Source: Corallococcus macrosporus
Lineage (GTDB): Bacteria > Myxococcota > Myxococcia > Myxococcales > Myxococcaceae
Assembly (NCBI RefSeq): GCF_017302985.1
Contig: NZ_JAFIMU010000013.1
Location: 124,001 to 188,000, forward strand
Direction: 5' to 3'
Length of the DNA stretch: 64,000 nucleotides
The position numbers and the translations under genes were made by a program. The notes under the pieces were generated by a model. The model saw only the letters and a list, made by a program, of their open reading frames with translations. It made no database searches and was not told the DNA's origin. Shown here one piece after another: positions 53,132-61,604 of this stretch; position 1 is the first letter of the stretch, and every line of letters starts with the position of its first letter.

Positions 53132-56100
53132 TCAGCGGCGGCGGCGGGACCTTCCCACCAGCAGCCCCAGGGCCGCCAGGATCATCGGCGCCATGGGAGC
53201 CGCCCCCGAGACAGGGCTGCAGCCGCAGCCCGAGGTGTCTTCAGGCAGGGGAGCCGGTGCCGGCTTGACGCCACCGTCGCTCGCAGGACCCGCGTCAGGA
53301 ATACCTGCGTCCGTGTCGCCGCCACCATCCAGGGAGCCCCCGTCAGCGGTCTCTTCGCCCGTGACAGTGAAGCCGCGCTCGGGGGACGCGCCGCTGGAGG
53401 CATCTTTCGAATCCACGGCGCTGACGCGCCAGGTGTAGTTCCCCAATGGCAGCGCCTCGTCCGTTCCCAGGGACCCGGTCGTCTGCGCCGTCTTGTACAG
53501 GCGAAGGCGGGTGCCCTCCTGGAGGACTTCCAGCGCATAGGTGACGGCATCCCCATCGACATCCGCGGAGGCGCCCCACTGGAACGTGACGGTCCCCTCT
53601 TCCAGGCGTGCCTGCGCCTCGGGTGCGAGGAGCACGGGGACGGAGGGCGCATGATTGACGCCCGTCACCTGGATGGACACGGCGACGGTCGCGGAGAAGA
53701 ACTCCCCGTCCGACACGCGGAAGGTGAAGCTGTCCGGACCGGAGTACCGGGCCGTGGGCTGGTAGGTCCGGTCGCGGCCCTCGCCGCTCAGCGTGCCGTG
53801 CAGAGGCGGCGACATGATGACGTAGCTCAGGCCCTGGCCGTCCGGATCCGTTCCCTGGAGCGTCAGGGACACGGGCGTGTCCTCCTTCGTGGACACGGCT
53901 TGCGCCATGGCGGAAGGCGGACGGTTGTCATTGAACGTCACGAGCCGCCCGCGGGTCCGGTGACTCCAGTAGGGCGCGGCGGTGTCCTCGTGGTCATAGA
54001 CGACGAAGGCCGTCCTTCCGGTTCCAGGCGCCACCACGGCGGGCGTGCCCTCCTTGTCGGTGCTGGCCGCGATGGGAATTCCCTGCGGCTCACGCACGAC
54101 GCCCGCGCCCGTCACCCGCGCCCCGTAGACGTTGGAGTTGGGGCTGTTCACGACACTGTCCTGCCAGGTGACCAGGTACTCCGTCCCCAACGAGGCCACC
54201 GAGGGGAATTGCTGGTAGCGGTTCGTGGAGATGACGAACCCCGCCGGGTCGAGCACCGTCCCCGTGCCCGTCAGACGCGCGCCCTGGATATGGGGAATGT
54301 TGTTCCCGCTGAAGCCTGCCCAGGTGACGAGATAGTCCGTTCCGTTCGAGGCCACCGCGGGACTCTTCTGGTCGTATCTCGCGGTGGAGATGGGAAGCCC
54401 CCAGGGCTCCAGGACGGTGCCCTCGGACGTCACCCGCGAGCCATGGATGTCCACGTCGCTGCCGCGGGAGTCCGCCCAGACCACGAGGTAGTCCTTCCCG
54501 TTGGAAGCCACCCGCGGGTCCGAGGGATAGCCGGTGCCCTCGGCGATGCGTAACGCCGAGGCATCCCGCGCCTCGCCCTGGCCCGAGACCCGGACGCCCG
54601 CGACGATGGAGGCACCCTCCTCCTGGGACTGGAGGAAGGTGACGAGGTAGTCCGTTCCATTGGAGGCCAGTGCCGGCGACCGGGCCCCCAGCCCCCCTTC
54701 CGGGGAGAGGCGGCGTCCTGACGGGTGCAGGATCTCCCCCGTGCTCGTGATCCGGGTGCCAAGGATCTCCGGGGACCATGCACGGTAATGCGCCCAGATG
54801 ACGAGGTAGTCCGTTCCGTTCGACGCGACCGCGGGATCCACACCTCCCCCGGTGTCCCCGGCCCCCCAGGCGATGGCGAGGCCGGATGGATCCAGCACCT
54901 GGCCCTCGGCGGTCACCCGGACGCCGACGACGCTCTGTCCACCGTGGCCGGTGTCGGACCAGACGACCAGGTAGTCCGTGCCGTTCGACGCCACGACGGG
55001 CTTCGTCTGCGTGCTGGCCGACGTGGAGAGGACCACGCCGGAGGCATCCAGGACCTCCCTCGCGGGCGTCACGCGCATGCCGAGGATGTCGAAGGCGCGC
55101 TCCCAGGCCACGAAGTAGTCCGTTCCGTTGAAGGCCACCGCGGGTTCGGTGTGTTCACCCGGAGCGGCGAAGAGGTCCAGCGCCCCCCCATCCACCACGC
55201 CTCCCGCGCTCGTGACGCGCGTGCCCAGGAGGACGTCCTGGCCCGAGCGGTCAACCGACCAGACGACGAGATAGCCCTCCCCGTCGGACGCGATGACGGG
55301 CGCGGAGGGCAGAGCGCCCGGCGGGGAGAGTTCGAACCCCGGACCATCCAGCACCGTGCCCGCGCTCGTGACCCGCGTCCCCAGGAGGCGGTTCTCCGGG
55401 TCCGCGCCCTGCTCGCGCCAGGCGACGAGGTAGTCGGTGCCATTCGAGGCCACCGCCGGGGCACGCAACCCGGGGGCGCCCGCCGCGAGCGGGAGGGCTT
55501 GCGCGTCGAGCACGGTGCCCGTGCGGGTGACCCGCGCTCCGAGGACCCTGCCCTCCTGCGAGTCGGGCGAGTCCTCCCAGGCGACGAAGTAGTCCGTGCC
55601 ATTGGAGGCCACGGCGGGCCGGCCCCTCGTGACCGCGCTCGTGGCGAGGGTGAAGCCCGCGGGCTCCAGGACGGCGCCCGCCCCCGTCACCCGTGCACCG
55701 ACCACCCGGCGCCCCGCGGTGCTGGAGCTCCACGCGGTGACGAGGTAGTCCGTGCCATCCGAGGCCACCGCCGGGGCGGTCTGCGTCTCGCTGGAGGCGG
55801 GGAACAGGATGATGGGCGCGGTGTCCAGCAGCTCGCCCGCCGGGGACACGCGACGGGCCTGGAGCTTGCCGTCGCTCGTGGGCTTCCAGACGACGAGGTA
55901 GTCCGTCCCGTTCGAGGCCAGCGCGAAGAGGTCGGAGAAGGCCTGGACCGGCCCGAGGACGATGCCAAAGACATCCTGGACCTCGGCCCTGTTCGACACC
56001 CGGGTGCCCACCAGCTGCGCCGTGCCCTGACGGCGATCCTCCCAGACGACGAGCTGGCCCGTTCCATTGGAGGCCACCGCGGGGTTGATCTGGATGCCCT

Positions 56101-56872
56101 GCTGGGGAGCCGGGACCGGCTGGTCCATGCCGAACTCCGGCGAGATGACAGGCGCCACGGTGGCGGGGAACACGGACGCCTCCAGCACCGCCGAGGGGAC
56201 GCGATACTGGATGGCGCCCGCCACGTATCGCGCGGGCAGCGGCGTGCTGCGGCCCGAGGCCTCCACCCAGGCCGCATGGCCATGGCGGAAGCCCAGGCCC
56301 GTCCGCGAATCCTTGAAGTGGAGCCCCTGCTCGGTGCTCCCGACATAGACCAGTCCCTTCACAGGGACGGTCAACACCAGCGCGCCCGCGCCCTCCGGCG
56401 CCTCGGAGAAGACCCATTCCTGACGGACGCCCTCCTCCGTGTTGCGCAGGCTTTCGGTGAAGCCCTCCCGGGCCAGGGTGAGGTGTCCTGCCTGCTCCAG
56501 ACGGGCCTGGGCCGCGTTCAGCCCGGCGCTCCGTCCTCCGCGCTGCCAGCGCATGACGCCGAGCGAGAGCGGCGCGCCCTTCACGGTCCCGTTCAGCGAG
56601 GCGAAGGGGGTCAGCGTCAGCCCCTCCGTCCCGACCTTCACGCCGTAGGTGGAGTGCCCTCCACTCCAGGCCGCGCCGTCGGGCCGGTAGGCGAAGTGAA
56701 CCTGCCGCATGACCGCCGAGACATCGAAGGGGGCGCGGGTCTCGGGGGGCGCGGAGGGCGCCACCGCGGGCGAGTCATCCTCCGGGACGGAGGTGGCCTG
56801 ACAGGAGGACAGCGTCAGGGCAGCGAGTACACCGAGGAGCGGGCTCAGCCGCGCGACGGAGGAGTGGAACAT
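53132..56872 (-). CDS. Large repeat lipoprotein with MYXO-CTERM tail
   Basis: 1246 residues. N-terminal signal with lipobox LSSC (about residue 24). From about 270 to 950 there are 13-14 repeats of 45-55 residues with PAVASNGTDYLVVW and V-G-RVT-G-VLDP patterns, a propeller-like array. A cadherin-like module (about 1010-1105; RTYQPTARYSGPDSFTFRVS) and a fibronectin-type module (about 1110-1195; LEEGTVTFQWGASADVDGD) follow. A Ser/Asp/Gly linker leads to the MYXO-CTERM tail: CGCSP, then the hydrophobic APMILAALGLLVG and a terminal RSRRRR. MYXO-CTERM tails direct surface anchoring in myxobacteria. Having both a lipobox and this tail is odd. Surface-exposed adhesion or binding is inferred. Confidence 0.87.
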   Translation of the reverse strand: MFHSSVARLSPLLGVLAALTLSSCQATSVPEDDSPAVAPSAPPETRAPFDVSAVMRQVHFAYRPDGAAWSGGHSTYGVKVGTEGLTLTPFASLNGTVKGAPLSLGVMRWQRGGRSAGLNAAQARLEQAGHLTLAREGFTESLRNTEEGVRQEWVFSEAPEGAGALVLTVPVKGLVYVGSTEQGLHFKDSRTGLGFRHGHAAWVEASGRSTPLPARYVAGAIQYRVPSAVLEASVFPATVAPVISPEFGMDQPVPAPQQGIQINPAVASNGTGQLVVWEDRRQGTAQLVGTRVSNRAEVQDVFGIVLGPVQAFSDLFALASNGTDYLVVWKPTSDGKLQARRVSPAGELLDTAPIILFPASSETQTAPAVASDGTDYLVTAWSSSTAGRRVVGARVTGAGAVLEPAGFTLATSAVTRGRPAVASNGTDYFVAWEDSPDSQEGRVLGARVTRTGTVLDAQALPLAAGAPGLRAPAVASNGTDYLVAWREQGADPENRLLGTRVTSAGTVLDGPGFELSPPGALPSAPVIASDGEGYLVVWSVDRSGQDVLLGTRVTSAGGVVDGGALDLFAAPGEHTEPAVAFNGTDYFVAWERAFDILGMRVTPAREVLDASGVVLSTSASTQTKPVVASNGTDYLVVWSDTGHGGQSVVGVRVTAEGQVLDPSGLAIAWGAGDTGGGVDPAVASNGTDYLVIWAHYRAWSPEILGTRITSTGEILHPSGRRLSPEGGLGARSPALASNGTDYLVTFLQSQEEGASIVAGVRVSGQGEARDASALRIAEGTGYPSDPRVASNGKDYLVVWADSRGSDVDIHGSRVTSEGTVLEPWGLPISTARYDQKSPAVASNGTDYLVTWAGFSGNNIPHIQGARLTGTGTVLDPAGFVISTNRYQQFPSVASLGTEYLVTWQDSVVNSPNSNVYGARVTGAGVVREPQGIPIAASTDKEGTPAVVAPGTGRTAFVVYDHEDTAAPYWSHRTRGRLVTFNDNRPPSAMAQAVSTKEDTPVSLTLQGTDPDGQGLSYVIMSPPLHGTLSGEGRDRTYQPTARYSGPDSFTFRVSDGEFFSATVAVSIQVTGVNHAPSVPVLLAPEAQARLEEGTVTFQWGASADVDGDAVTYALEVLQEGTRLRLYKTAQTTGSLGTDEALPLGNYTWRVSAVDSKDASSGASPERGFTVTGEETADGGSLDGGGDTDAGIPDAGPASDGGVKPAPAPLPEDTSGCGCSPVSGAAPMAPMILAALGLLVGRSRRRR

Positions 56873-57005
56873 GGTGGACGGGCATTCCCAGGACATGCCC
56901 CGAGGCCATCCAGCCTCGCGGGCAGTCGCTGACTGACAGGTTTTCCACGGAGCCTATCAGAGACATCACCCAGGGTGTGGGCCGCCGGAAGAGGCCGAGT
57001 GCTGG

Positions 57006-57521
57006 CTACAGGCGGACCTGCAGCTCGTAGCGGCGGTTCTTCGCGCGCTTCGCCTCGGTGTTGTCCGGCTTCACCAGGGGGCGCTCGGAGCCGTAGCCCA
57101 CCGCGGTGATCTCCGCGCGGGGGATGCCCCGGGCGACCAGCTCCTTGACGATGGTCTCCGCGCGCTGCTCGCTGAGCGCCTTGTTCTTCGCGGCGTCACC
57201 CGTCGAGTCGGTGTGCCCGGAGACCTCGAACTTGTAGCTCTTCACCCCGGCGGCGACGAGCTGCTTCTTCGCGTCCACGAGGGCGTTGGTGAGCTTCTTG
57301 AGCTTCGCGTCGCAGCCGGGCGTCAGCTCGGCGGTGCCCGTCTTGAAGCTGCACTGGTTGGCGCGGCCCTCCTCCGTCAGCTTCGTGTTGACGCGCTTCT
57401 CCACGGTGGACTTGCCCGCGTCACCCGCGGCCTTCTTCAGGGAATCAAAGGGGGATTGCGCGGCGGCCACGCCGGGGACGGCCAACAGCGACACGGCGAT
57501 GCAGAACGCCTTGAGCTTCAT
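57006..57521 (-). CDS. OmpA-family peptidoglycan-binding protein
   Basis: 171 residues, AAGGAG ribosome site before the ATG at 57521. Sec signal ending at VAAAQS. An amphipathic N-terminal helix region (FDSLKKAAGDAGKSTVEKRVN) precedes the OmpA C-terminal domain: YKFEVSGHTDSTGDAAKN, LSEQRAETIVKELVARGI, AVGYGSERPLV, NRRYELQV. The Asp and Arg in TDSTG and KNRRYEL correspond to the diaminopimelate-binding pair. It binds peptidoglycan in the periplasm. No beta-barrel is attached. Divergent from 57706-58881. Confidence 0.9.
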   Translation of the reverse strand: MKLKAFCIAVSLLAVPGVAAAQSPFDSLKKAAGDAGKSTVEKRVNTKLTEEGRANQCSFKTGTAELTPGCDAKLKKLTNALVDAKKQLVAAGVKSYKFEVSGHTDSTGDAAKNKALSEQRAETIVKELVARGIPRAEITAVGYGSERPLVKPDNTEAKRAKNRRYELQVRL

Positions 57522-57705
57522 CCGTAGGACTCCTTGGGCTCCAGGGGGAAGGGTGCCCGGGCTGAAGGCTGCCGAGGGCGGCCTGTCGCGTCCAGTGCGA
57601 AGACATGCCGCACAGACTGCATGGCACGGAGCCGGGAGGGCGCCCGCTGAGTCTGCTAGGGTGGAGGACACCTGACCGGCCGGGGGCAGGCGTTCCGAGG
57701 TCACG

Positions 57706-58881
57706 ATGACGACAATTCGAGGAAGTGTACTGGCCTTGTTCCTGGGCGTGAGCGTGGGCGCGGTCCTGGCCGCGGCGTGCAATTCCCCGAACGGATGCGA
57801 GGGCTGTCTCAACGAGCGCGGCGTCTGCCTCCGCGGTACGGAGGATTCAGCCTGCGGCTCCTTTGGCGAGGCCTGCGTCGCATGTGGAAACGGAAACGTG
57901 TGTCAGGCGGGCGCCTGCAGGCAGGCGGAGCCCGACGCGGGCACGGACGCAGGGGCAGCGATTGACGCGGGCACGGACACTGACGCGGGCACGGACACTG
58001 ACGCTGGGACGGACGCGGGAACAGCGATTGACGCGGGCTCGCCGGGCGGGTTCCAGCTTGTGCCCAGCACGACCACGGCGACCCTGCGGGACGTGGCCGC
58101 CGTGTCTCCCACGGAGGCGTATGCCGTGGGGTTCCGCGGCACCGTGCTGCGGTGGGATGGCATCCAGTGGAGCGCCGCCGGCTCGCCGACGTCCATGAAC
58201 CTCTATTCGGTGACGCTCGCCGGGGGCGGAGGCTGGGCGGTGGGCGAGGGAGGCACCATCCTGTCCCTGACGGGCAGCACCTGGTCCGTGGCTGGCAACT
58301 CTCCGACAGGGGCCCTGCTCACGGGCGTCTCCGCGGTGCCCACCGGCAGCGCCATCGCGGTCGGCAAGGAGGGAGATCAGCGCCAGGCGCTCGTCTGGAA
58401 CGGCGCGCAGTGGACGAAGTTCGCCACGGGTGCGCCCAACCCGAACACGGAGGTGTCGGATGTCTTCAGGCTCGCGGACGGCACGTCCTTCGCTGCCCAG
58501 GACAGCAGCATCACGCGGTGGACTGGCACCGACTGGGAGTCGCTGACCACTCCGACGACGACGCTCCTCCAGGGGGTCTGGGCCTCTTCCGCCGACGAGG
58601 TCTTCGCCGTGGGCTCCTCGGGGGTGCTCATGCGGTGGACGTCCACCGCCGGCCGGACCCTGGAGCAGCGGGCCCCCTTCCCCTTCTTCCACGGCGTCTG
58701 GGGAAGCAGCCCGAGCGACGTCTGGGCCGTCGGTTCGGGCGGGGTGATCATGCACTGGAACGGCGATGGCTGGACGCAGGTGAACTCGCCGACCACACAG
58801 GAGCTGTACGGAGTCTCCGGCACGGGGCCGACGGATGTGTGGATTGTCGGAGCCGGGGGCACCCTCCTCCACGGCCCCTGA
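57706..58881 (+). CDS. Propeller lipoprotein with Cys-rich head and DAGTD linker
   Basis: 391 residues. Signal with lipobox near LAAAC (Cys25). A Cys-rich head (about 25-75; CEGCLNERGVC, CGSFGEACVACGNGNVC) has ten or so Cys. A tandem DAGTD linker (77-111) follows. The C-terminal ~270 residues consist of ~45-residue blades of the type GVWGSSPSDVWAVGSGG-MHWNGDGW, repeated about six times and known from myxobacterial secreted proteins. Likely a surface binding protein. CGAGG ribosome site before the ATG. Followed by the hairpin at 58954-58981. Confidence 0.82.
   Translation: MTTIRGSVLALFLGVSVGAVLAAACNSPNGCEGCLNERGVCLRGTEDSACGSFGEACVACGNGNVCQAGACRQAEPDAGTDAGAAIDAGTDTDAGTDTDAGTDAGTAIDAGSPGGFQLVPSTTTATLRDVAAVSPTEAYAVGFRGTVLRWDGIQWSAAGSPTSMNLYSVTLAGGGGWAVGEGGTILSLTGSTWSVAGNSPTGALLTGVSAVPTGSAIAVGKEGDQRQALVWNGAQWTKFATGAPNPNTEVSDVFRLADGTSFAAQDSSITRWTGTDWESLTTPTTTLLQGVWASSADEVFAVGSSGVLMRWTSTAGRTLEQRAPFPFFHGVWGSSPSDVWAVGSGGVIMHWNGDGWTQVNSPTTQELYGVSGTGPTDVWIVGAGGTLLHGP
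57934..58038 (+). repeat. Tandem DAGTD-coding linker repeat
   Basis: About 105 bp of imperfect 12-18 bp units (gacgcgggcacggac) encode a flexible acidic Asp-Ala-Gly-Thr linker between Cys-rich head and propeller. A related DAGV linker lies behind the lipobox of the amylase at the left edge. Length likely varies between strains. Confidence 0.75.
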
Positions 58882-58953
58882 GGCCCCCGCCTTGGCGACG
58901 ACGCCTACGGCTACGTCCGCTGGGCCGGGCTCTGCTGATCCAAGGTTGAACGG

Positions 58954-58981
58954 AGCGGGGCGGCTTGTCAGTCGCCCCGCT
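58954..58981. terminator. Bidirectional terminator hairpin
   Basis: AGCGGGGCG (58954-58962) and CGCCCCGCT (58973-58981) with a 10-nt loop, followed on the plus strand by tcttcct. It lies between the convergent ends of the propeller lipoprotein (58881) and the 142-residue gene (58991), where a shared terminator is expected. Confidence 0.7.
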
Positions 58982-58990
58982 TCTTCCTGC

Positions 58991-59419
58991 TCACTCCTCG
59001 CCCGCGAAGGCGCTGAGCACATCGTTGATGATGGCCTGACCGGCCTCGTCCGTTGCGTCAGCGGTCGCCCACACGAGCAGGTTGCCATTGACCGTTCCGG
59101 AGCCTCGCAGGCCTTCGGGCACGCGTGCCCTCAGCGTGTCCTCCGCCGCGCTCGCTTCCGTGTAGCTGTCGAACAGGTAGACCGACGCCCGGACCGACCT
59201 CGCCTTCCAGGCACGGCCGAAGCCCGCCTGGGCGCCGAGTTCCTGGACAGAGGGGACCGGATCCATCGGTGAGAGTTCGGCGCTGCCCGCGCCATGGCGC
59301 AACAGCGCTTCGCCCCGGCGGAGGGATGGATCATTCAGGTTCACGGTGTTCCTTGACGGTGGGCCGCCGGCGCAAGCGCATACCAGCAGCAAGATGACCA
59401 GCGCGGCCAGGCGGCTCAT
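58991..59419 (-). CDS. Small hypothetical lipoprotein
   Basis: 142 residues. The ATG at 59419 overlaps the TGA of the upstream gene (ATGA). Signal peptide MSRLAALVILLLVCACAGG with lipobox CAC. The mature part has VRASVYLFDSYTEASAAEDTLRARV and a strand VNGNLLVWATADA, giving a ferredoxin-like alpha/beta look. Function unknown. Last gene of the minus-strand run that begins at the chemoreceptor. A hairpin follows 10 bp beyond its stop. Confidence 0.7.
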   Translation of the reverse strand: MSRLAALVILLLVCACAGGPPSRNTVNLNDPSLRRGEALLRHGAGSAELSPMDPVPSVQELGAQAGFGRAWKARSVRASVYLFDSYTEASAAEDTLRARVPEGLRGSGTVNGNLLVWATADATDEAGQAIINDVLSAFAGEE

Positions 59420-59985
59420 GGTGCGCGCACCTCGCCGCCCAGCGCCATGGCCGAGCCGACGAAGGCCGTGACGCTCCGGTAGCCCGCAGGTACCGGCTGC
59501 AGCGGGGCGGTGCTGCCGGTTCCCAGTTGGGTGATGCCCCGGGGCAGGCTGCGCCCCAGGTTCCACGTCCGGCCCCGGAAGTGGAAGTCCTCGCTGGAGC
59601 ACAGCACCGCGGAGAAGAGGTTGCTGGAGAGCGGGCCCACCGCGGTCCCGACCACCGTGGAGAGGCGCTGGAGCGTCGCGATGGGCTGGCCCACCGCGAA
59701 GCTCTCCGGCGCGGAGAAGTCTCCGCAAGGCTCCGGGTTGAAGTACAGGGTGAAGCGGCCCACCGGATCCAGCGACACCGTGAGGTCCCCGTTGCTCAGG
59801 CGCTGCGGCGTGAAGGGCTCCGCGCGGAAGGTGAAGAAGGCGTGGGCCTCGCCGGGTGGGCCGTTGAAGAGCGGCCCCTCCACGTCCCCCAGGTGCGCGA
59901 AGTAGCCCACGTCCTGCACCTTGCCGTCGAGCGCTTCATAGAAGCGTCCGAGGGCGTACCAGACGACACCTGCGACGGGATGCAT
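59416..59985 (-). CDS. Hypothetical protein, 189 residues
   Basis: No signal peptide. Helical N-terminus VVWYALGRFYEAL, then a beta-rich body (AHAFFTFRAEPFTPQRLSNG, GRFTLYFNPEPCGDF, AVLCSSEDFHFRG). I do not recognise the family. It overlaps the downstream 142-residue lipoprotein gene by 4 bp and lies 41 bp behind the beta-gamma-crystallin lipoprotein gene, so co-transcription and translational coupling are expected. Confidence 0.65.
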   Translation of the reverse strand: MHPVAGVVWYALGRFYEALDGKVQDVGYFAHLGDVEGPLFNGPPGEAHAFFTFRAEPFTPQRLSNGDLTVSLDPVGRFTLYFNPEPCGDFSAPESFAVGQPIATLQRLSTVVGTAVGPLSSNLFSAVLCSSEDFHFRGRTWNLGRSLPRGITQLGTGSTAPLQPVPAGYRSVTAFVGSAMALGGEVRAP

Positions 59986-60026
59986 GGCTCACCTCGGCCT
60001 TCAGGGGGTGAGCAGCATAACTCCCG

Positions 60027-61523
60027 TCAGAGGGCCAGCCAGCGCGCGGAGGACACCTTGTCGCCGAAGCCCCAGCTGTTCAGGTTGACCTCGTGGGGCA
60101 GCCCGTCGCCCACGAGGTCCTTGGCGCTGCCCTTGTAATTCGAGTCGCCGTGGAGCCGCACGCGGTGGCCCGGGGGGATGCACCAGCGGACCGCCGACGC
60201 CTTGTCGTTGAACGCGTCCACGTCACTGAAGCGCGCCCAGTTCTTCAGGCCCTGGTCCTCGTAATCGAAGATGACGCCCCGGTCGCTGAAGTCGGAGTCG
60301 TCGTAGAAGTCGACGTAGGCGCGCCGGACGTCCGTGCGGCAGGCGGCGTCCGCCCAGATGCCACGGAACTCCACCAGCTTCACTGTCGAGCCGGGGCCGT
60401 CATCCGCGTGCTCGGTGGCGTAGAGGATGAGGCTCCGGTCGGAGCCCACGAAGACGCCGCCCGCCGCGTCCAGGTTGCACTGCCGCGAGCCGTCGTTGCT
60501 GCAGTACAGGTGCTTGGAGGCGACGTGCTCCAGCCGCAGGTGGCCATCCAGGTGTACCCGGTACAGGTGCGCGTAGTCGTCACTCACCGCGCCCCAACGC
60601 AGGCCTCCCAGCCGCGTGCCCACCAGGTAGAGCCGTGAGTCATTGCAGTCCGTCACGAAGTTGAGGCCCTGGAAGGCGCCCCACTCCCCTTGCGGCAGCT
60701 CCGACGCCTGCCACAGGTCCACGCGCTCCCACTGATTGGACGCGGAGCGGATGTCCGGCTCCGTGGAGCGGAAGACCTCCAGCGCCTTCGCGTCGAAGTG
60801 CCCGAGCAGCAGCAGGAAGTGCCCATCCGACAGCTTCGTGAGCGACGCCGTGCCCGCGTTCGCCGTGAGGCCATCGACAAAGGCAAACGGGGCCGGCGTC
60901 AGGGATTGGTTGTAATCATGGAGCGCGACGCGCCCCGGACCGGGCCCCTCCTCCATGGGCAGCGCCAGGATGTTGCCCACGGCCTGCATGCCGCCGCCGT
61001 GACGGTAGCCATCGAGCACCGGCAGCGCCGCCACCGCGGCGTCCGTGACCGGCGGCAGGGTGTCCTCGGGCTCCTGGATGGCCGGGCTCAGCCGGTTGGA
61101 GCGGAAGCGCCGCCCTTCCCCGTTACGGCTGGCCAGGTGCACCAGGTGCCCCACGCTGCCTCCGGGCGCGTCATCCCGCTTGGACATGACGAGATAGCGG
61201 CCGGAGCCCATCGACAGACGCTGGATGCCCTGCCAGTGATTGGCGCCCGGATAGGCCACGTTGAGATGGAACGGCCCGGGATGGAAGCCCAGCACCTCGC
61301 CGTGGTCCCTCAGCTCCTGGAAGCGAAGCGGCACGTCGGGGATGCACAGGTTGCAGTCCGGGCTCCCCCAGACACAGGAGGTGTCCCCGCCCGCTCCGAG
61401 CGCCAGCGAAGACGCCGCTTCACGCGGGGCCGCCACGGGCCCGCGGGCTTCCGGCCCGCACCCCACGAGTGTCAGCAACAGGGCCAGGGCGTGCGCGAGG
61501 CGTGCGTTGTCAGGCGGGGTCAT
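60027..61523 (-). CDS. Lipoprotein with C-terminal beta/gamma-crystallin-like domain
   Basis: 498 residues. GGAGG ribosome site ahead of the ATG at 61523. Lipoprotein signal with lipobox LVGC (Cys22). The middle (about 70-395) is beta-rich, with HWQGIQRLSMGSGRYLVMSK and DGHFLLLLGHFDAKALEVF, probably a propeller. The last ~95 residues form a beta/gamma-crystallin-type Greek-key domain (YVDFYDDSDFSDRG, RVRLHGDSNYKGSAKDL) with two Ca2+-motif-like sequences, NDKASA and GDKVSS. Such domains bind Ca2+ at extracellular sites in bacteria; myxobacterial protein S is a known example. Calcium binding here is inferred from the motifs. Confidence 0.78.
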   Translation of the reverse strand: MTPPDNARLAHALALLLTLVGCGPEARGPVAAPREAASSLALGAGGDTSCVWGSPDCNLCIPDVPLRFQELRDHGEVLGFHPGPFHLNVAYPGANHWQGIQRLSMGSGRYLVMSKRDDAPGGSVGHLVHLASRNGEGRRFRSNRLSPAIQEPEDTLPPVTDAAVAALPVLDGYRHGGGMQAVGNILALPMEEGPGPGRVALHDYNQSLTPAPFAFVDGLTANAGTASLTKLSDGHFLLLLGHFDAKALEVFRSTEPDIRSASNQWERVDLWQASELPQGEWGAFQGLNFVTDCNDSRLYLVGTRLGGLRWGAVSDDYAHLYRVHLDGHLRLEHVASKHLYCSNDGSRQCNLDAAGGVFVGSDRSLILYATEHADDGPGSTVKLVEFRGIWADAACRTDVRRAYVDFYDDSDFSDRGVIFDYEDQGLKNWARFSDVDAFNDKASAVRWCIPPGHRVRLHGDSNYKGSAKDLVGDGLPHEVNLNSWGFGDKVSSARWLAL

Positions 61524-61604
61524 CGGGAAACCTCCGGAAGGCATCTCGTGTCGTTCTGCACGCCCGCGAGGACAGGCCTCGCGGGCGTCACATCCTCCGG
61601 GCCG

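Noticed and set aside
54725-56932. 735-residue plus-strand open frame
   Set aside because: Antisense of the repeat lipoprotein; the repeats are artefacts of the coding repeats on the minus strand.
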